Source of the DNA: Calcarisporiella thermophila CBS 279.70
Lineage: Eukaryota; Calcarisporiellomycota
Direction: 5' to 3'
Length of the DNA: 64,000 nt
Assembly: GCF_041956535.1 (NCBI RefSeq)
Contig: NW_027192191.1
Coordinates: forward strand, 557,267 to 621,266
The notes beneath the pieces are model-generated. The model was not told the origin of the DNA. It did no database searches and saw only the letters and a list, made by a program, of their open reading frames with translations. Every line of letters starts with the position of its first letter. Position 1 is the first letter of the stretch. Made by a program: the position numbers and the translations under genes. Shown one piece after another: positions 56,001 to 64,000 of this stretch.

Positions 56001-56277
56001 GTATGCTCCTATAACCTACGGTCTCCCATGGACGAAAGGCCAGTGCCAGCGCTCTAAATTGCTTAGAACTTGGGATTATGATTGCAACAAATTGCCCGAG
56101 GTACTACCCACAGAGACCATGATATCAACCGAATCTCCTGCCGCTGGCGCTGAATCAGCAACGCTATCCGAAACTATGCAGAATCAGGTTCAGAGTCAGA
56201 GCGAGAATTTTAATGAAAACCTGAGCATTCCAGAGACCCGGGAGCAGTCCACAGAGAATGCTCAAAGTAATGCGTAG
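53055..56277 (+). CDS. Dolichyl-phosphate-mannose protein O-mannosyltransferase, PMT2/POMT2-like
   Basis: ER multi-pass GT39 enzyme that transfers mannose from dolichyl phosphate to Ser/Thr of secretory proteins. Thirteen exons: 53055-53302, 53388-53463, 53526-53602, 53663-53814, 53891-53999, 54058-54123, 54194-54287, 54357-54540, 54602-54697, 54776-54983, 55048-55319, 55387-55692 and 55763-56277 (800 aa). The catalytic DE motif is Asp85-Glu86 in FDEVHFGGFASKYI, followed by FFFDVHPPLAKLL. Three MIR repeats occupy the lumenal loop (SEIVLRHRNT, DIVRLVHKITKMRLHSHEI, KFRLIHMFTGCHLFSH). The C-terminal TM bundle includes WALHFFPFFLM and HHYLPALYFAI. An unusual Glu/Ser/Gln-rich tail of about 70 residues ends the protein. 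The subfamily (PMT2 rather than PMT1/4) rests on the HFGGFASKYI block. Confidence 0.95.
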
Positions 56278-56609
56278 AGAAGGAGTGCAGGTTTCATTCA
56301 TAGATATTGTAAAATCTGCAATTGCAGTATCGCCAATGGCAAAGTACAATTCAATGTATGTTTTTTTGAAATGTTTGTAATATATGAGCGTGTATTTTAG
56401 TAATGAAATGGTGACCTGTGGCGCGAATATAAAATTTATTAGAGCAAAATAAATTCAAGGTAGATATAAGGATATTGAATACAGTTTTAGTGCGAACAAA
56501 CAAAAAAGAGATAAATAAGTCTCATTAGAGCATATAACGGACCAGGAACCCACCTAGTGTCTGGCCTTAAAAAAAATGATTCATCAGTATAACATACCAG
56601 ACTACAAAA
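56278..56609. other. Convergent 3' region
   Basis: AT-rich spacer between the PMT stop (+) and the HMG-box gene stop (-). No feature beyond AATAAA-like signals. Confidence 0.45.
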
Positions 56610-57482
56610 TCATAATACAAAATCAGGGAATCCTTGATCCTCCTCAAAGAGATGGGCTATATCAACCATTTCTCTAGTATGATCTAAATTTTCTAATGGC
56701 CAAATTGAATCTAGACACTCGATTTGTGGCAAATATGGTCCAACCTTGTCATCGATCTCAGCAATTGGGCTATATTGATCATCATGAATATACCCTGTAG
56801 GGTATACACTAACGTCAAATTCAGATTGAACTAAGTCTAGCCAAGCCCAGTTAATCGGGTCGAGTATATTGGGTAGTGGTGCATTTGGCAGCAATGGCAG
56901 CTGAAGCTGATCAGAAAAATAAGTTTCCTCCGCTGTGTGTTGAGTATCAGGTTGATGGCACTCTATTGTGGAGGGCTTCTCATTCGAACCGGAGCTTTTG
57001 ATCGACTCTAAAGAGTTAATAGGCGGTCTTTCGATAATGAAATGGGAATCGATTGGATTGAAGCGATGGTTGCTGAAATTTTTGCATAGGTGTTGTACCT
57101 TCGCATGATCGGCTCGAACTTCATATTCTTTCTTTATTTCTTCTGGTTCTTGGCGCCACATATTAGCAATGACTTTTGATATCGCAGAGCTATGCATTTT
57201 TGGGTTGAGTGCTGCGACTTTCTGACAATGTTCTTGCCGATAGAGGATGAAAGCATTCGGCGGTCGCCGGATTCTTGAAGCTGTCATGGGAATTTTCTCT
57301 TTTTTACCCGTTTCCACTGTAGACTTCTTATTTTTGTTTTTTTTGGAATCCACATTGATATTGGAATCCCGAATTCCGAGAATTGGACACGAATTATAAT
57401 CCTTATGACCACACACAAACTGAATGGGTCTCTCACTTTGAGGATTACTGAGTGAAGTAGCTGTATCATGTGAATATGACAT
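56610..57482 (-). CDS. HMG-box transcription factor of the MATA_HMG type
   Basis: Single exon, 290 aa. The HMG box spans about residues 70-145: RIRRPPNAFILYRQEHCQKV, NPKMHSSAISKVIANMWRQE, and EEIKKEYEVRADHAKVQHLC. The RPPNAFILYR start and the ISK-I-(A)-MWR core are the signature of the sequence-specific MATA/SOX-like class that includes ascomycete MAT1-2-1 and Mucoromycota sexM/sexP, not of the abundant Nhp6-type proteins. The N-terminus has Ser and a Lys-rich patch (KKNKNKKS); the C-terminal half is acidic and Pro/Leu-rich, like an activation domain. No intron interrupts the box. It might be a mating-type gene or another HMG regulator; linkage to the homeodomain gene at 60382-61062 raises the first option. 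Confidence 0.85.
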   Translation of the reverse strand: MSYSHDTATSLSNPQSERPIQFVCGHKDYNSCPILGIRDSNINVDSKKNKNKKSTVETGKKEKIPMTASRIRRPPNAFILYRQEHCQKVAALNPKMHSSAISKVIANMWRQEPEEIKKEYEVRADHAKVQHLCKNFSNHRFNPIDSHFIIERPPINSLESIKSSGSNEKPSTIECHQPDTQHTAEETYFSDQLQLPLLPNAPLPNILDPINWAWLDLVQSEFDVSVYPTGYIHDDQYSPIAEIDDKVGPYLPQIECLDSIWPLENLDHTREMVDIAHLFEEDQGFPDFVL

Positions 57483-58021
57483 AATGGTGGGAAAGGAAAA
57501 TGCAAATTCCTTCAGATGGAATTAGCCAAGTGTAAGAAGAGATTACTGGTGCAATGAGATACAACTTATCTCTTAGTTTATATAAAGTTTTTCATTTCTC
57601 CACTTTAAAATTTCTCAGTTCTTTGTCTTTTAAAATTTTTTTTCACGTTAGTATCTAGTCACACATATGGTCGAAGAATAAAGTAGATTTGCTTCTCAAA
57701 TGAGAAAAACTAGATAAAAGATAGACTCTAATAGAATATATCATTCAATAATTCAATATAATACTACTTATATTTTATTGTCTCTGAATTAGTACGAATT
57801 TATACGATAGCTTGATATCTGTATAAGGAAAAATTATTTTATAACCGAATATGACTACTAGCTTCGAGTACTTTCCCCTCTAAATCTAAGGAATTTGTTT
57901 TCTTTATTTAATTAGAGTTCATTAAGAACCAAGTGATTTAACAAAGAAAGTTTATTTTTTGGCAACACGAATAACATTTTACTTTTATTCTTTTTCTTCT
58001 CAATTGTATTTTTCATTTACT
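57483..58021. other. Divergent AT-rich promoter region
   Basis: Between the HMG-box gene (-) and the BTB-like gene (+), about 540 bases and among the most AT-rich spacers in the window. TATATAAA at about 57579-57586 lies roughly 100 bases upstream of the HMG start (reading as TTTATATA on its strand). No ORF is seen. Confidence 0.45.
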
Positions 58022-58588
58022 ATGGATTCCAAAGGTTTAGAATTATATACTATATATGAAGTGTTTCCAATTTTGACTTCACAATGCTGGAATATTTGCG
58101 ATGAAACCTCTATTAAAATGCATCTTATCACTCGTGAAGAATTGCTTCAATCGTCAGGATTAGCTACAATGTTTAATACTAGTGCAAAAATGAAAACATT
58201 TTACCTGGGCAGTGAGACCATCACTACAATTACAGCATTTATAATTGATCAATCAGTCATTTCTCTTTGGATTCGTCCAGAAATTCTCATTAAACAAACT
58301 CGTTTTTTTGAAAGGATACTTAGTGATCTTTCGCCAGGCGAGGAGTTTCTTCTTATTGTCCCAGAAAAGCGTGCGTTTGCAGATATTTGTCGTTGGCTTT
58401 ATTTAAAGGATGATGAATCATGGTTTGCATCATTGGACCATAATAATATTGGAGTCGTAGAAGAGATGTTAGCTGAATTGGAATTAATCGAGATAGTTGA
58501 AATACATGCTGTGCAAGTTATGAATGGCAGACTTGGGTTTAAAAAGAGAATACAAGCACGCCTTAAGAGTAATGTGTTGAGTAATTGA
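58022..58588 (+). CDS. Orphan protein with BTB/POZ-like features, 188 aa
   Basis: Single open frame from the ATG at 58022 (MDSKGLELYTIYEV). The pattern in the second half resembles a BTB fold: a strand-rich start (LIKQTRFFERILSDLS), LLIVPEKRAFADICRWLYLK (the F-x-x-(I/L)-x-x-(L/W)-LY helix), a spacer, and NIGVVEEMLAELELIEIVE (the final helix pair). The match is by pattern only. No signal peptide or membrane segment. It lies between the HMG-box and homeodomain genes, so it would be part of any mating-type-like region. Confidence 0.55.
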   Translation: MDSKGLELYTIYEVFPILTSQCWNICDETSIKMHLITREELLQSSGLATMFNTSAKMKTFYLGSETITTITAFIIDQSVISLWIRPEILIKQTRFFERILSDLSPGEEFLLIVPEKRAFADICRWLYLKDDESWFASLDHNNIGVVEEMLAELELIEIVEIHAVQVMNGRLGFKKRIQARLKSNVLSN

Positions 58589-58654
58589 ATTTTTGTATTT
58601 ATATTATTATATTATTATGCTATCTTTCTGTTGAAATGAAAATATATAATCATG

Positions 58655-60102
58655 TCATAAATTATCTCCACTGACAAATGTCCACACCTCTATTACACCA
58701 TTTAAAAGCGAAAATATCAATTCATTTTTACCATCGCAATTTAAGTCCGATACCGCGATGCAATGTACCCAATCACTGGTAGGAATACTTAAAAATATCT
58801 AATGTATAACGTATTATTAAATTCATTAGGCTTCAAGATAATATAAGTATAAATACCTCCCCTTCGCGAAGGATATGACATTTATCAAAATGTCCAGTAC
58901 AAACTAAAGAATCAGCTCCTTGATTTTCTAGTCGAATTGTAACAAGATTTGTAATTGGATGCTCTAACTGAAAGTAAGGAAAGACTTTTGTTCGCTAAGA
59001 ATATGTGATGAAATGTGTTAAAATATGCAACATCGGATTTTGCCAGCAACCACATACCTCGTGACTATCTAGAATGTACACAGTTCCATCATCACCGCCT
59101 AAGGCTACTTGATAATATTTTTCATTTACAGGAGTTCGGGTAAAGTTACCACGACACATCTAGAATTTGCATCGGTTATATTAAATTCGTCAGAGATGAA
59201 ATGTTAACAAAGATATACCGTATTAATGACACTCGGTAGTTTTATGCTAAGCACTCTGGAGCCGTTTTGAATAAAATGGACAAAAGGAGTTCCATCGCAT
59301 ACCAGAAGATAACTAGTCTCAACACCAAATTTATCCGGCAATATTGTATATAACATACAGCGTATGGCTGGGTCCATACGATTTGAATCCTAAATTGCTT
59401 CAAAATAAATATATGACTACTCCATTCATATCTCAACATCAAATAATCTAACCAGTCCAGATGATATAATCGACGTTGATTGCTCCACGAGGTTCAATTT
59501 CCAGTTTTGCTCATGTAGACGAAAGCTAGTGAGTTTTCCTGACGCATCTCCAACTATGATTTCAAATTCCCCAGCTATAAAAAATAATCAGTTCCAATTT
59601 TATAAACCAGTTTTACAATTAATAATAATATACCAGTATCGCAGTATTTCTCTAAACACGTAACTGGAGAACCCACAAAATCTCTACTCAAGATCTGTGA
59701 ACGGGAAAACAATGTAACATTGCCATAAGAATCCCCCGAAACTAAATCCAATTGCTTAAATCCAGTTAGATCTTGAAGCATAAGAGACTGAATCGGTCCT
59801 CCTTTAGTTTCTAGAGTGACGTCTTAAAAAATATTCAAGTTAATTTGTTTTGTAATATTTCATCATTTCATAAAAAACATACCTGATATTGGAGTATTTC
59901 TAATATTAGGTGACACCAATGATACGCGTCCACCTTCATTTCCAACAATGATATATTCATCTTCAAGACCAAATGGTGAGCCAATTGTCAAGGAATTTAT
60001 AAAGTCATATTTCTTCCACCAGATTTTCTTCGGTATAATTTCAATCTTAGGTAAATTTTCCGTTGAAGAATTTTCGAAATTTAGATCATTAGTTTCAGCC
60101 AT
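58655..60102 (-). CDS. Beta-propeller protein with FG-GAP/WD-like repeats, possibly ITFG2-like
   Basis: Seven exons: 59883-60102, 59634-59822, 59453-59574, 59219-59389, 59058-59159, 58857-58994 and 58655-58798 (361 aa). Repeating blade motifs: EYIIVGNEGGRVSLVS, LDLVSGDSYGNVTLFS, FEIIVGDASGKLTSFR, YQVALGGDDGTVYILD, VSDLNCDGKNELIFSLLNGV and IEVW. The DLN-DG-NELIFS form is FG-GAP-like and the spacing suggests a seven-bladed propeller. KICSTOR subunit ITFG2 and BBS-type propellers have similar blades; I cannot choose among them. All junctions keep frame and two donors are GTATAT. Start MAETNDLNFENSS. Confidence 0.72.
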
Positions 60103-60381
60103 TAGCAGTTTCTAATAAGAGTAACGCGATTGTGAATTAAACATTAATTATGTGGCGTAGCCGCAAACTAAATGAAAATAATAAAACATCAAGAAAGATT
60201 TAAAGAATCCTTATCAATATGCGAGAGTTTCCAGCTTTTTAAATGTGTGTCCCAGTGATAATGAAAAATAATAAAACAAAGAAAAACAGTGGAAAATGAT
60301 AAAGTTTTTGAAATAAATAGACACGAAAAATGGATATAATAAATATCATACGAGTGCAATATGAACAAAACAATTGGGCTA

Positions 60382-61062
60382 TTATATCATGTGATCTCTA
60401 TGTGAATTCGTGGAAATTTCCAATAAAGTAATGATGAGGAGGGCAATCTTAGCATAAAGCTCTTTATCAATCTCCTCTACACTAAAAATTTTCGTAGAAG
60501 AACCGCTGCTATCAAATTTTGGGAACCTACGTCGCGCATTGGAGAACCAGTTTGAAACTTGTTTTAGCGAGAGACACGCGTGCTCAGCTAAGAAAATTTT
60601 CTCTTCGAGCGAAGGATAGGTGTTAACACCATGATAATACAAACGAAGAATCTCGAGCTGCTTTTCAGAAAACGAAATTCTAGATCTTGTGTGGCCCCCG
60701 GCGTCGGCTATAATCGTATTCGAGTAAGACAGCTCCGAAAATTCTCTCGACATTATATGTCTCACTTTCTCAGGAGAACCACTAGAAAGTATATTGCACA
60801 TTTCACAAATATCCAAATCCGCCCCCAAACGATGTTTTTGTAGGGGAATTAACAAAGTCTCCAGAGTTCGCAGAAATTCGTTGCGAAATTTTGATTGATT
60901 CTCCTCTAATTCTGAAATTCCAAGGACCCTAATTGAGTCTAACATCCCATAAACATCGTTGAACCACTGGGTAAGTGAAATCTCAGACAGATCGTTCCGA
61001 GTTGCCCATTCTTCGATTTGATGAATAATCGTAGATAATTTATGCTTTAGAGATGAATTCAT
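60382..61062 (-). CDS. Homeodomain protein (HD1/TALE-like recognition helix)
   Basis: Single exon, 226 aa from the ATG at 61062; an in-frame ATG at 61107 would add a hydrophobic, unlikely N-terminus. The homeodomain spans about residues 138-195: [35 protein letters not shown], and [19 protein letters not shown]. Trp, Phe, Asn and Arg of the recognition helix are intact. By my count the loop has one residue more than the classic 60-residue form, whereas true TALE domains have three extra; the WF-x-NARRR helix and TYPS-x-EEK turn are nonetheless TALE/HD1-like. An N-terminal region of about 130 helical residues could dimerise, as in basidiomycete HD1 proteins. DNA-binding regulator; mating-type role is inference from its HMG-box neighbour. 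Confidence 0.83.
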   Translation of the reverse strand: MNSSLKHKLSTIIHQIEEWATRNDLSEISLTQWFNDVYGMLDSIRVLGISELEENQSKFRNEFLRTLETLLIPLQKHRLGADLDICEMCNILSSGSPEKVRHIMSREFSELSYSNTIIADAGGHTRSRISFSEKQLEILRLYYHGVNTYPSLEEKIFLAEHACLSLKQVSNWFSNARRRFPKFDSSGSSTKIFSVEEIDKELYAKIALLIITLLEISTNSHRDHMI

Positions 61063-62757
61063 TTGAATAAATAAGAGGAAAAAAAAAGAATATATTAATA
61101 TTTCCACCTATATATCTTCCAAATCAAATAAGAAGCTAATAATTTACTTAGTTTTGCTCATCGATTGAATATGCACTCTGTTCAATGTGAAAAACTTAAA
61201 TGAGTTTAAACTCAGAGTTGAGAATCAGTAATATGAGAAATGAATTCAGCACAATGAGTATCACTGCTCTAGCTCAAAACAATTTGTATATATCCACTAT
61301 TGAGGCGATCTTCTTCTTGCATCAGGTGTAGTTATGCTAACTCAGCCATATGCCAATTTGCAATGCTTTTTTACCGAAGAATTGGATATTTGTAGCAAAA
61401 TCGAGTTGATCATATATTGAAATTGGTTCCTCCATCAATTTCAATTAAAATATCAAAAGCCTTTTCACACTGGATTAACTGGATCATTCATTTGGACTCT
61501 TAAATTAAAAAAAAATTGGCTAAAAACAAATCTTTTCACAAACGAGCATTATGATGAGGTTAAAATATCAATAAGTCTACAAGAATATTTAAAAAATTCT
61601 TACGTTTCTCTTCTGTATACTATTTTCCTTATTGGCGGTGTTGTAGAGTAGCACTAAAATAATTTAGCGATAGTTATCCCTATTATAATTCAATTTGAAT
61701 TATGTAATACTTGTAGCTCTTATTTTGTTATAGCTCTGACTAGGACATGCAGGCAGTTTAACGCTCTAGCCTGACCATGTTTGTTGATACATAACGCGGA
61801 CTTGGATTTTAACAACAAAGGGGTGTTTAGATATGTGTTTTGTAGGCAATATGCCCAACAAATCGATGCTATATCTCAAGATAAGTATGGAACGTCTATG
61901 CCAAAAGCCATCCTATGTCTGAGAGGGGTGCCACAGTTCTTGGAGAGGGATTTGCCAAAGAGAGGAAGATTGCATAGGAAGATGTGAGGGGAAATTAGAT
62001 ACACGTTTCATGTTGGTATTGGGGATAGCGCAGCCTCAATGGGAAATTGACCTTTCCCACCACGCAGTATAAAGTTCCGGGATATTTATTAAGTCGCTCG
62101 ACTCCATCCAATAGCGAATACGACTTTGCGTCTGTACCCTAGCACCTAGGCTTAGGCTCGGAAACAGACCCAGGTGTGTCGCTCCAGTTGCACATACGCA
62201 CAGAGATGCTCATTGATGTGATCAGTTGCCATATTGGTGTTATAGGAGATATGTGCTCTTCTCGAACGTGCGTTAATGGCCTGACGAAATTCCAGAGAAG
62301 TGTTCGGTGAATATGGCGCCGAATTTCAGTCTCACCATGATAGATTTTTAATGCATTTTAACGGCTCACTTTTTCACTGAAACGACAAATCACTGTCCAT
62401 CCTGGAGCTACATGGCCATGTTTGTTAAAGTCCCATTTACTTTTGAGGCTCAATTTTGCTATAATCATTATCGAATTGTTCTAAATCCTGTATTCATCCA
62501 ATCATCATGCTTACCATTCCTCCACGGCCCAATTTTACGTCACGGCATGGACTAATTTCGATTTTTTATATTCAACCTTTTTTTTTTTTCAACTCCAGAG
62601 TGCACGGTGCTTCCGTTTTAATGGAATTGGGTCCATGTACGTTGAGACTTTTGAGCATGTAAGAACTTGAACGCAATTAACTCTTGGATTGGTCGGGAAG
62701 TAAAGAGAATTCGACATTGACAAGCAAGAAAAAATTATACTATTTCGCTTTACCATA
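61063..62757. other. AT-rich spacer with one unsupported ORF
   Basis: About 1.7 kb between the homeodomain gene (-) and the ATF-like gene (+). An open frame at 61781-61987 (68 codons, with YGTSMPKAILCLRGVPQFLE) reads like protein but has no recognisable relatives or flanking exons; the local base composition (about 61800-62300) is more balanced than its surroundings, so this could be a relic. The rest is AT-rich with no feature. Confidence 0.35.
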
Positions 62758-64000
62758 ATGGGGCTCGCCATTCCTCTCACAACCACAACGCTCTCAGACA
62801 ACTCAGTCCATCCCTATGTATCCGCATTACGGAGGACTCACAATTTCCATGATGAATCACTCAGATGTATGACTATTTTATTATTATATACTCAGTGAAA
62901 TTAGACCACTGACGCTCTCTCTAGCATTCGAAGGAAGAGGCGAAATTTCGCTAGAAAATCTCACGGAGTCCGTATACACAGTAGAACAAACACCGACAAC
63001 ATTTCTCGCTGCATGTTCCGCGAAGCTGGCAGATGAGCTCAACCCTTTTGAAAATAGTTTTTCTAGCGGTTCAGAATCTGTAAAAGACACAACCGCTATC
63101 ACTTCGCCTTCGCTGAACTCCGAAGTGGTACGTGTTCAGCAGGATGCACGTCCGTCGCTCCCGGCACTCGCATCAGTTATAGATGGCCGACAGACTTGTT
63201 CTTTCTCTAGTGGAGAACGCTCGCGAAAGGATATGGTGGCCTCCCCGATGTTACCGGCTCTTCAGAGTACAATTGGGTTAGAAGAGCCTATCCCCCTATT
63301 TAGTACTCTGCCTCAACGATCATTGCAGTCTTCCGCGACTACTGCCTCCCTTTCTGCACCTTTCGGTTCATTAGTGTCGTCTGCCAATTTTCAAAGTTGT
63401 GCACCAACTATTTTTGCATCCTCCAAAGAGAAAATTTCTTCAACCGAGACAATCGTAAGCAATCCCAAATTACTGAAGGACGTGGGTAAAGAGGGAATGC
63501 AACTTCCCCAATTGATGGGGCCAGGAGATGATGCAAGGCCCGTAGCTGCCATAAATATGGAATCCACCGGGAATAGTAGTGTCAAATTGGAACCATCGAC
63601 TCTTGGAGCAGACTCTGTCGAGCCTATCGGTAGGGGTACTAAAGCTGAAAATGAGTGCGAGGAAACGGTACAAAGTTGCACAAGAAGTGGGAAAGAGTTT
63701 GAAAATTCCAAAATAAAGCGACGGAAAACCTTGGCAAATGTAAAAATCTCGCCTGTCGGTAGTGAAGAGAAGCGACGAATAGTCTTGGAGAAGAACCGTC
63801 AATGTATATTCCTCTAAAGCTAGTTTTTGGATTAAGGCAGTCTCTAATTTCAGTCCATTGTTTTGCTATATAGCTGCTCAGAAGTGTCGCCAGCGAAAGA
63901 AGAAGTATGTAGCCGATCTACAGAAAAGTGTGCATCAGCTGACTTCGGAGAACACTCAACTAAAAAATAAAACCACCTCACTTCGAGAGGAGATAGTACG
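62758..64000 (+). CDS. ATF/CREB-family bZIP transcription factor, Atf1-like (partial)
   Basis: Exons 62758-62866, 62925-63803 and 63874 to the right edge. Exon 1 reads MGLAIPLTTTTLSDNSVHPY. Exon 2 holds the motif ADELNPFENSFSS, which resembles the NPFE-x-SF block in the N-terminal region of Atf1-type factors, then long Ser/Thr/Pro-rich sequence and a Lys/Arg patch before the bZIP. The basic region spans the last intron: KRRIVLEKNRQSAQKCRQRK then KKYVADLQKSV, the N-x-x-(A)-x-(K)CR signature of ATF/CREB factors, followed by a zipper (LQKSVHQLTSENTQLKNKT) that is cut by the window end. Atf1-type factors act below stress MAP kinases and bind TGACGTCA. First exon boundaries are the least certain part. 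Confidence 0.88.

Noticed and set aside
61781-61987. 68-codon open frame as a gene
   Set aside because: No recognisable relatives, no flanking exons and a short length; noted as a possible relic in the spacer entry.

Overview
This window is nuclear DNA of a filamentous fungus. Almost every gene is split by short GT-AG introns (roughly 50-250 nt), there are no operons, and the genes are fungal families: RPD3-type histone deacetylase, THI5, Sel1/CHS4-like chitin synthase regulator, Bud14/Tea4-like SH3 protein, glyoxal oxidase, Reg1/DUF1752 protein, PMT2-type mannosyltransferase, HAP2, Yap1/Pap1 bZIP. The mix (M64 peptidase, RlpA-like barrel protein, TUG/ASPL protein, HMG and homeodomain genes side by side) fits an early-diverging lineage (Mucoromycota or Zoopagomycota in the broad sense) better than a typical ascomycete. 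That placement is inference. I saw no rRNA, convincing tRNA, transposon or CRISPR array.

Layout. 1-299: start of a kinase-like gene running off the left edge. 572-2684 (-): class I histone deacetylase. 3541-5362 (-): 7-TM protein. 5363-8759: GC-rich non-coding stretch. 8760-9757 (+): THI5, followed by a TPP riboswitch at 9921-10018, that is, downstream of the stop codon. 11146-12473 (+): Sel1-repeat CHS4/SKT5-like protein with a CAAX end. 13259-16541 (-): SH3-RA polarity protein. 16805-18215 (+): UBLCP1-type phosphatase. 18597-19266 (-): AN1 zinc finger. 19551-20039 (+): orphan. 20548-22310 (-): glyoxal oxidase. 24147-26700 (-): TUG/ASPL UBX protein. 28258-28530 and 28868-30661 (+): small secreted protein and a membrane-anchored RlpA-like protein with four 73-residue repeats. 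31519-32535 (+): cyclin. 33009-33850 (-): orphan. 34195-34951 (-): RPL12. 36406-37623 (-): Reg1-like. 37949-38788 (-): RPS14. 39650-42198 (+): M64 peptidase. 42854-44447 (-): one intact and two decayed copies of a cysteine-rich secreted protein. 45169-46497 (+): Yap1-like bZIP. 47299-48184 (+): SNRNP27. 49036-50058 (+): HAP2/NF-YA. 50414-51144 (-): TMEM42-like. 51785-52755 (+): CAP protein. 53055-56277 (+): PMT. 56610-61062: HMG-box gene, BTB-like orphan, beta-propeller gene and homeodomain gene. 62758-64000 (+): ATF/CREB bZIP, cut by the right edge.

Composition changes along the window. Genes left of about 16.5 kb favour G/C-ending codons and have C/G homopolymer runs; from about 18 kb rightwards both genes and spacers are visibly AT-rich.

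Most neighbours are unrelated housekeeping, regulatory or secreted-protein genes. Two arrangements are of most interest. First, THI5 has a complete TPP aptamer in its 3' region, together with a consensus 5' splice site overlapping the stop codon and a polyadenylation-like hexamer between them; this resembles the 3'-UTR riboswitch of plant THIC rather than the usual fungal 5' leader or intron position. Second, a MAT-type HMG-box gene and a homeodomain gene lie within 4.5 kb of each other and could be a mating-type-like region. Exon coordinates were derived by hand from splice sites and reading-frame continuity; the exon sums of the multi-exon genes that are complete and fully modelled are multiples of three. 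The M64 peptidase (one junction unresolved) and the two genes cut by the window edges are the exceptions.
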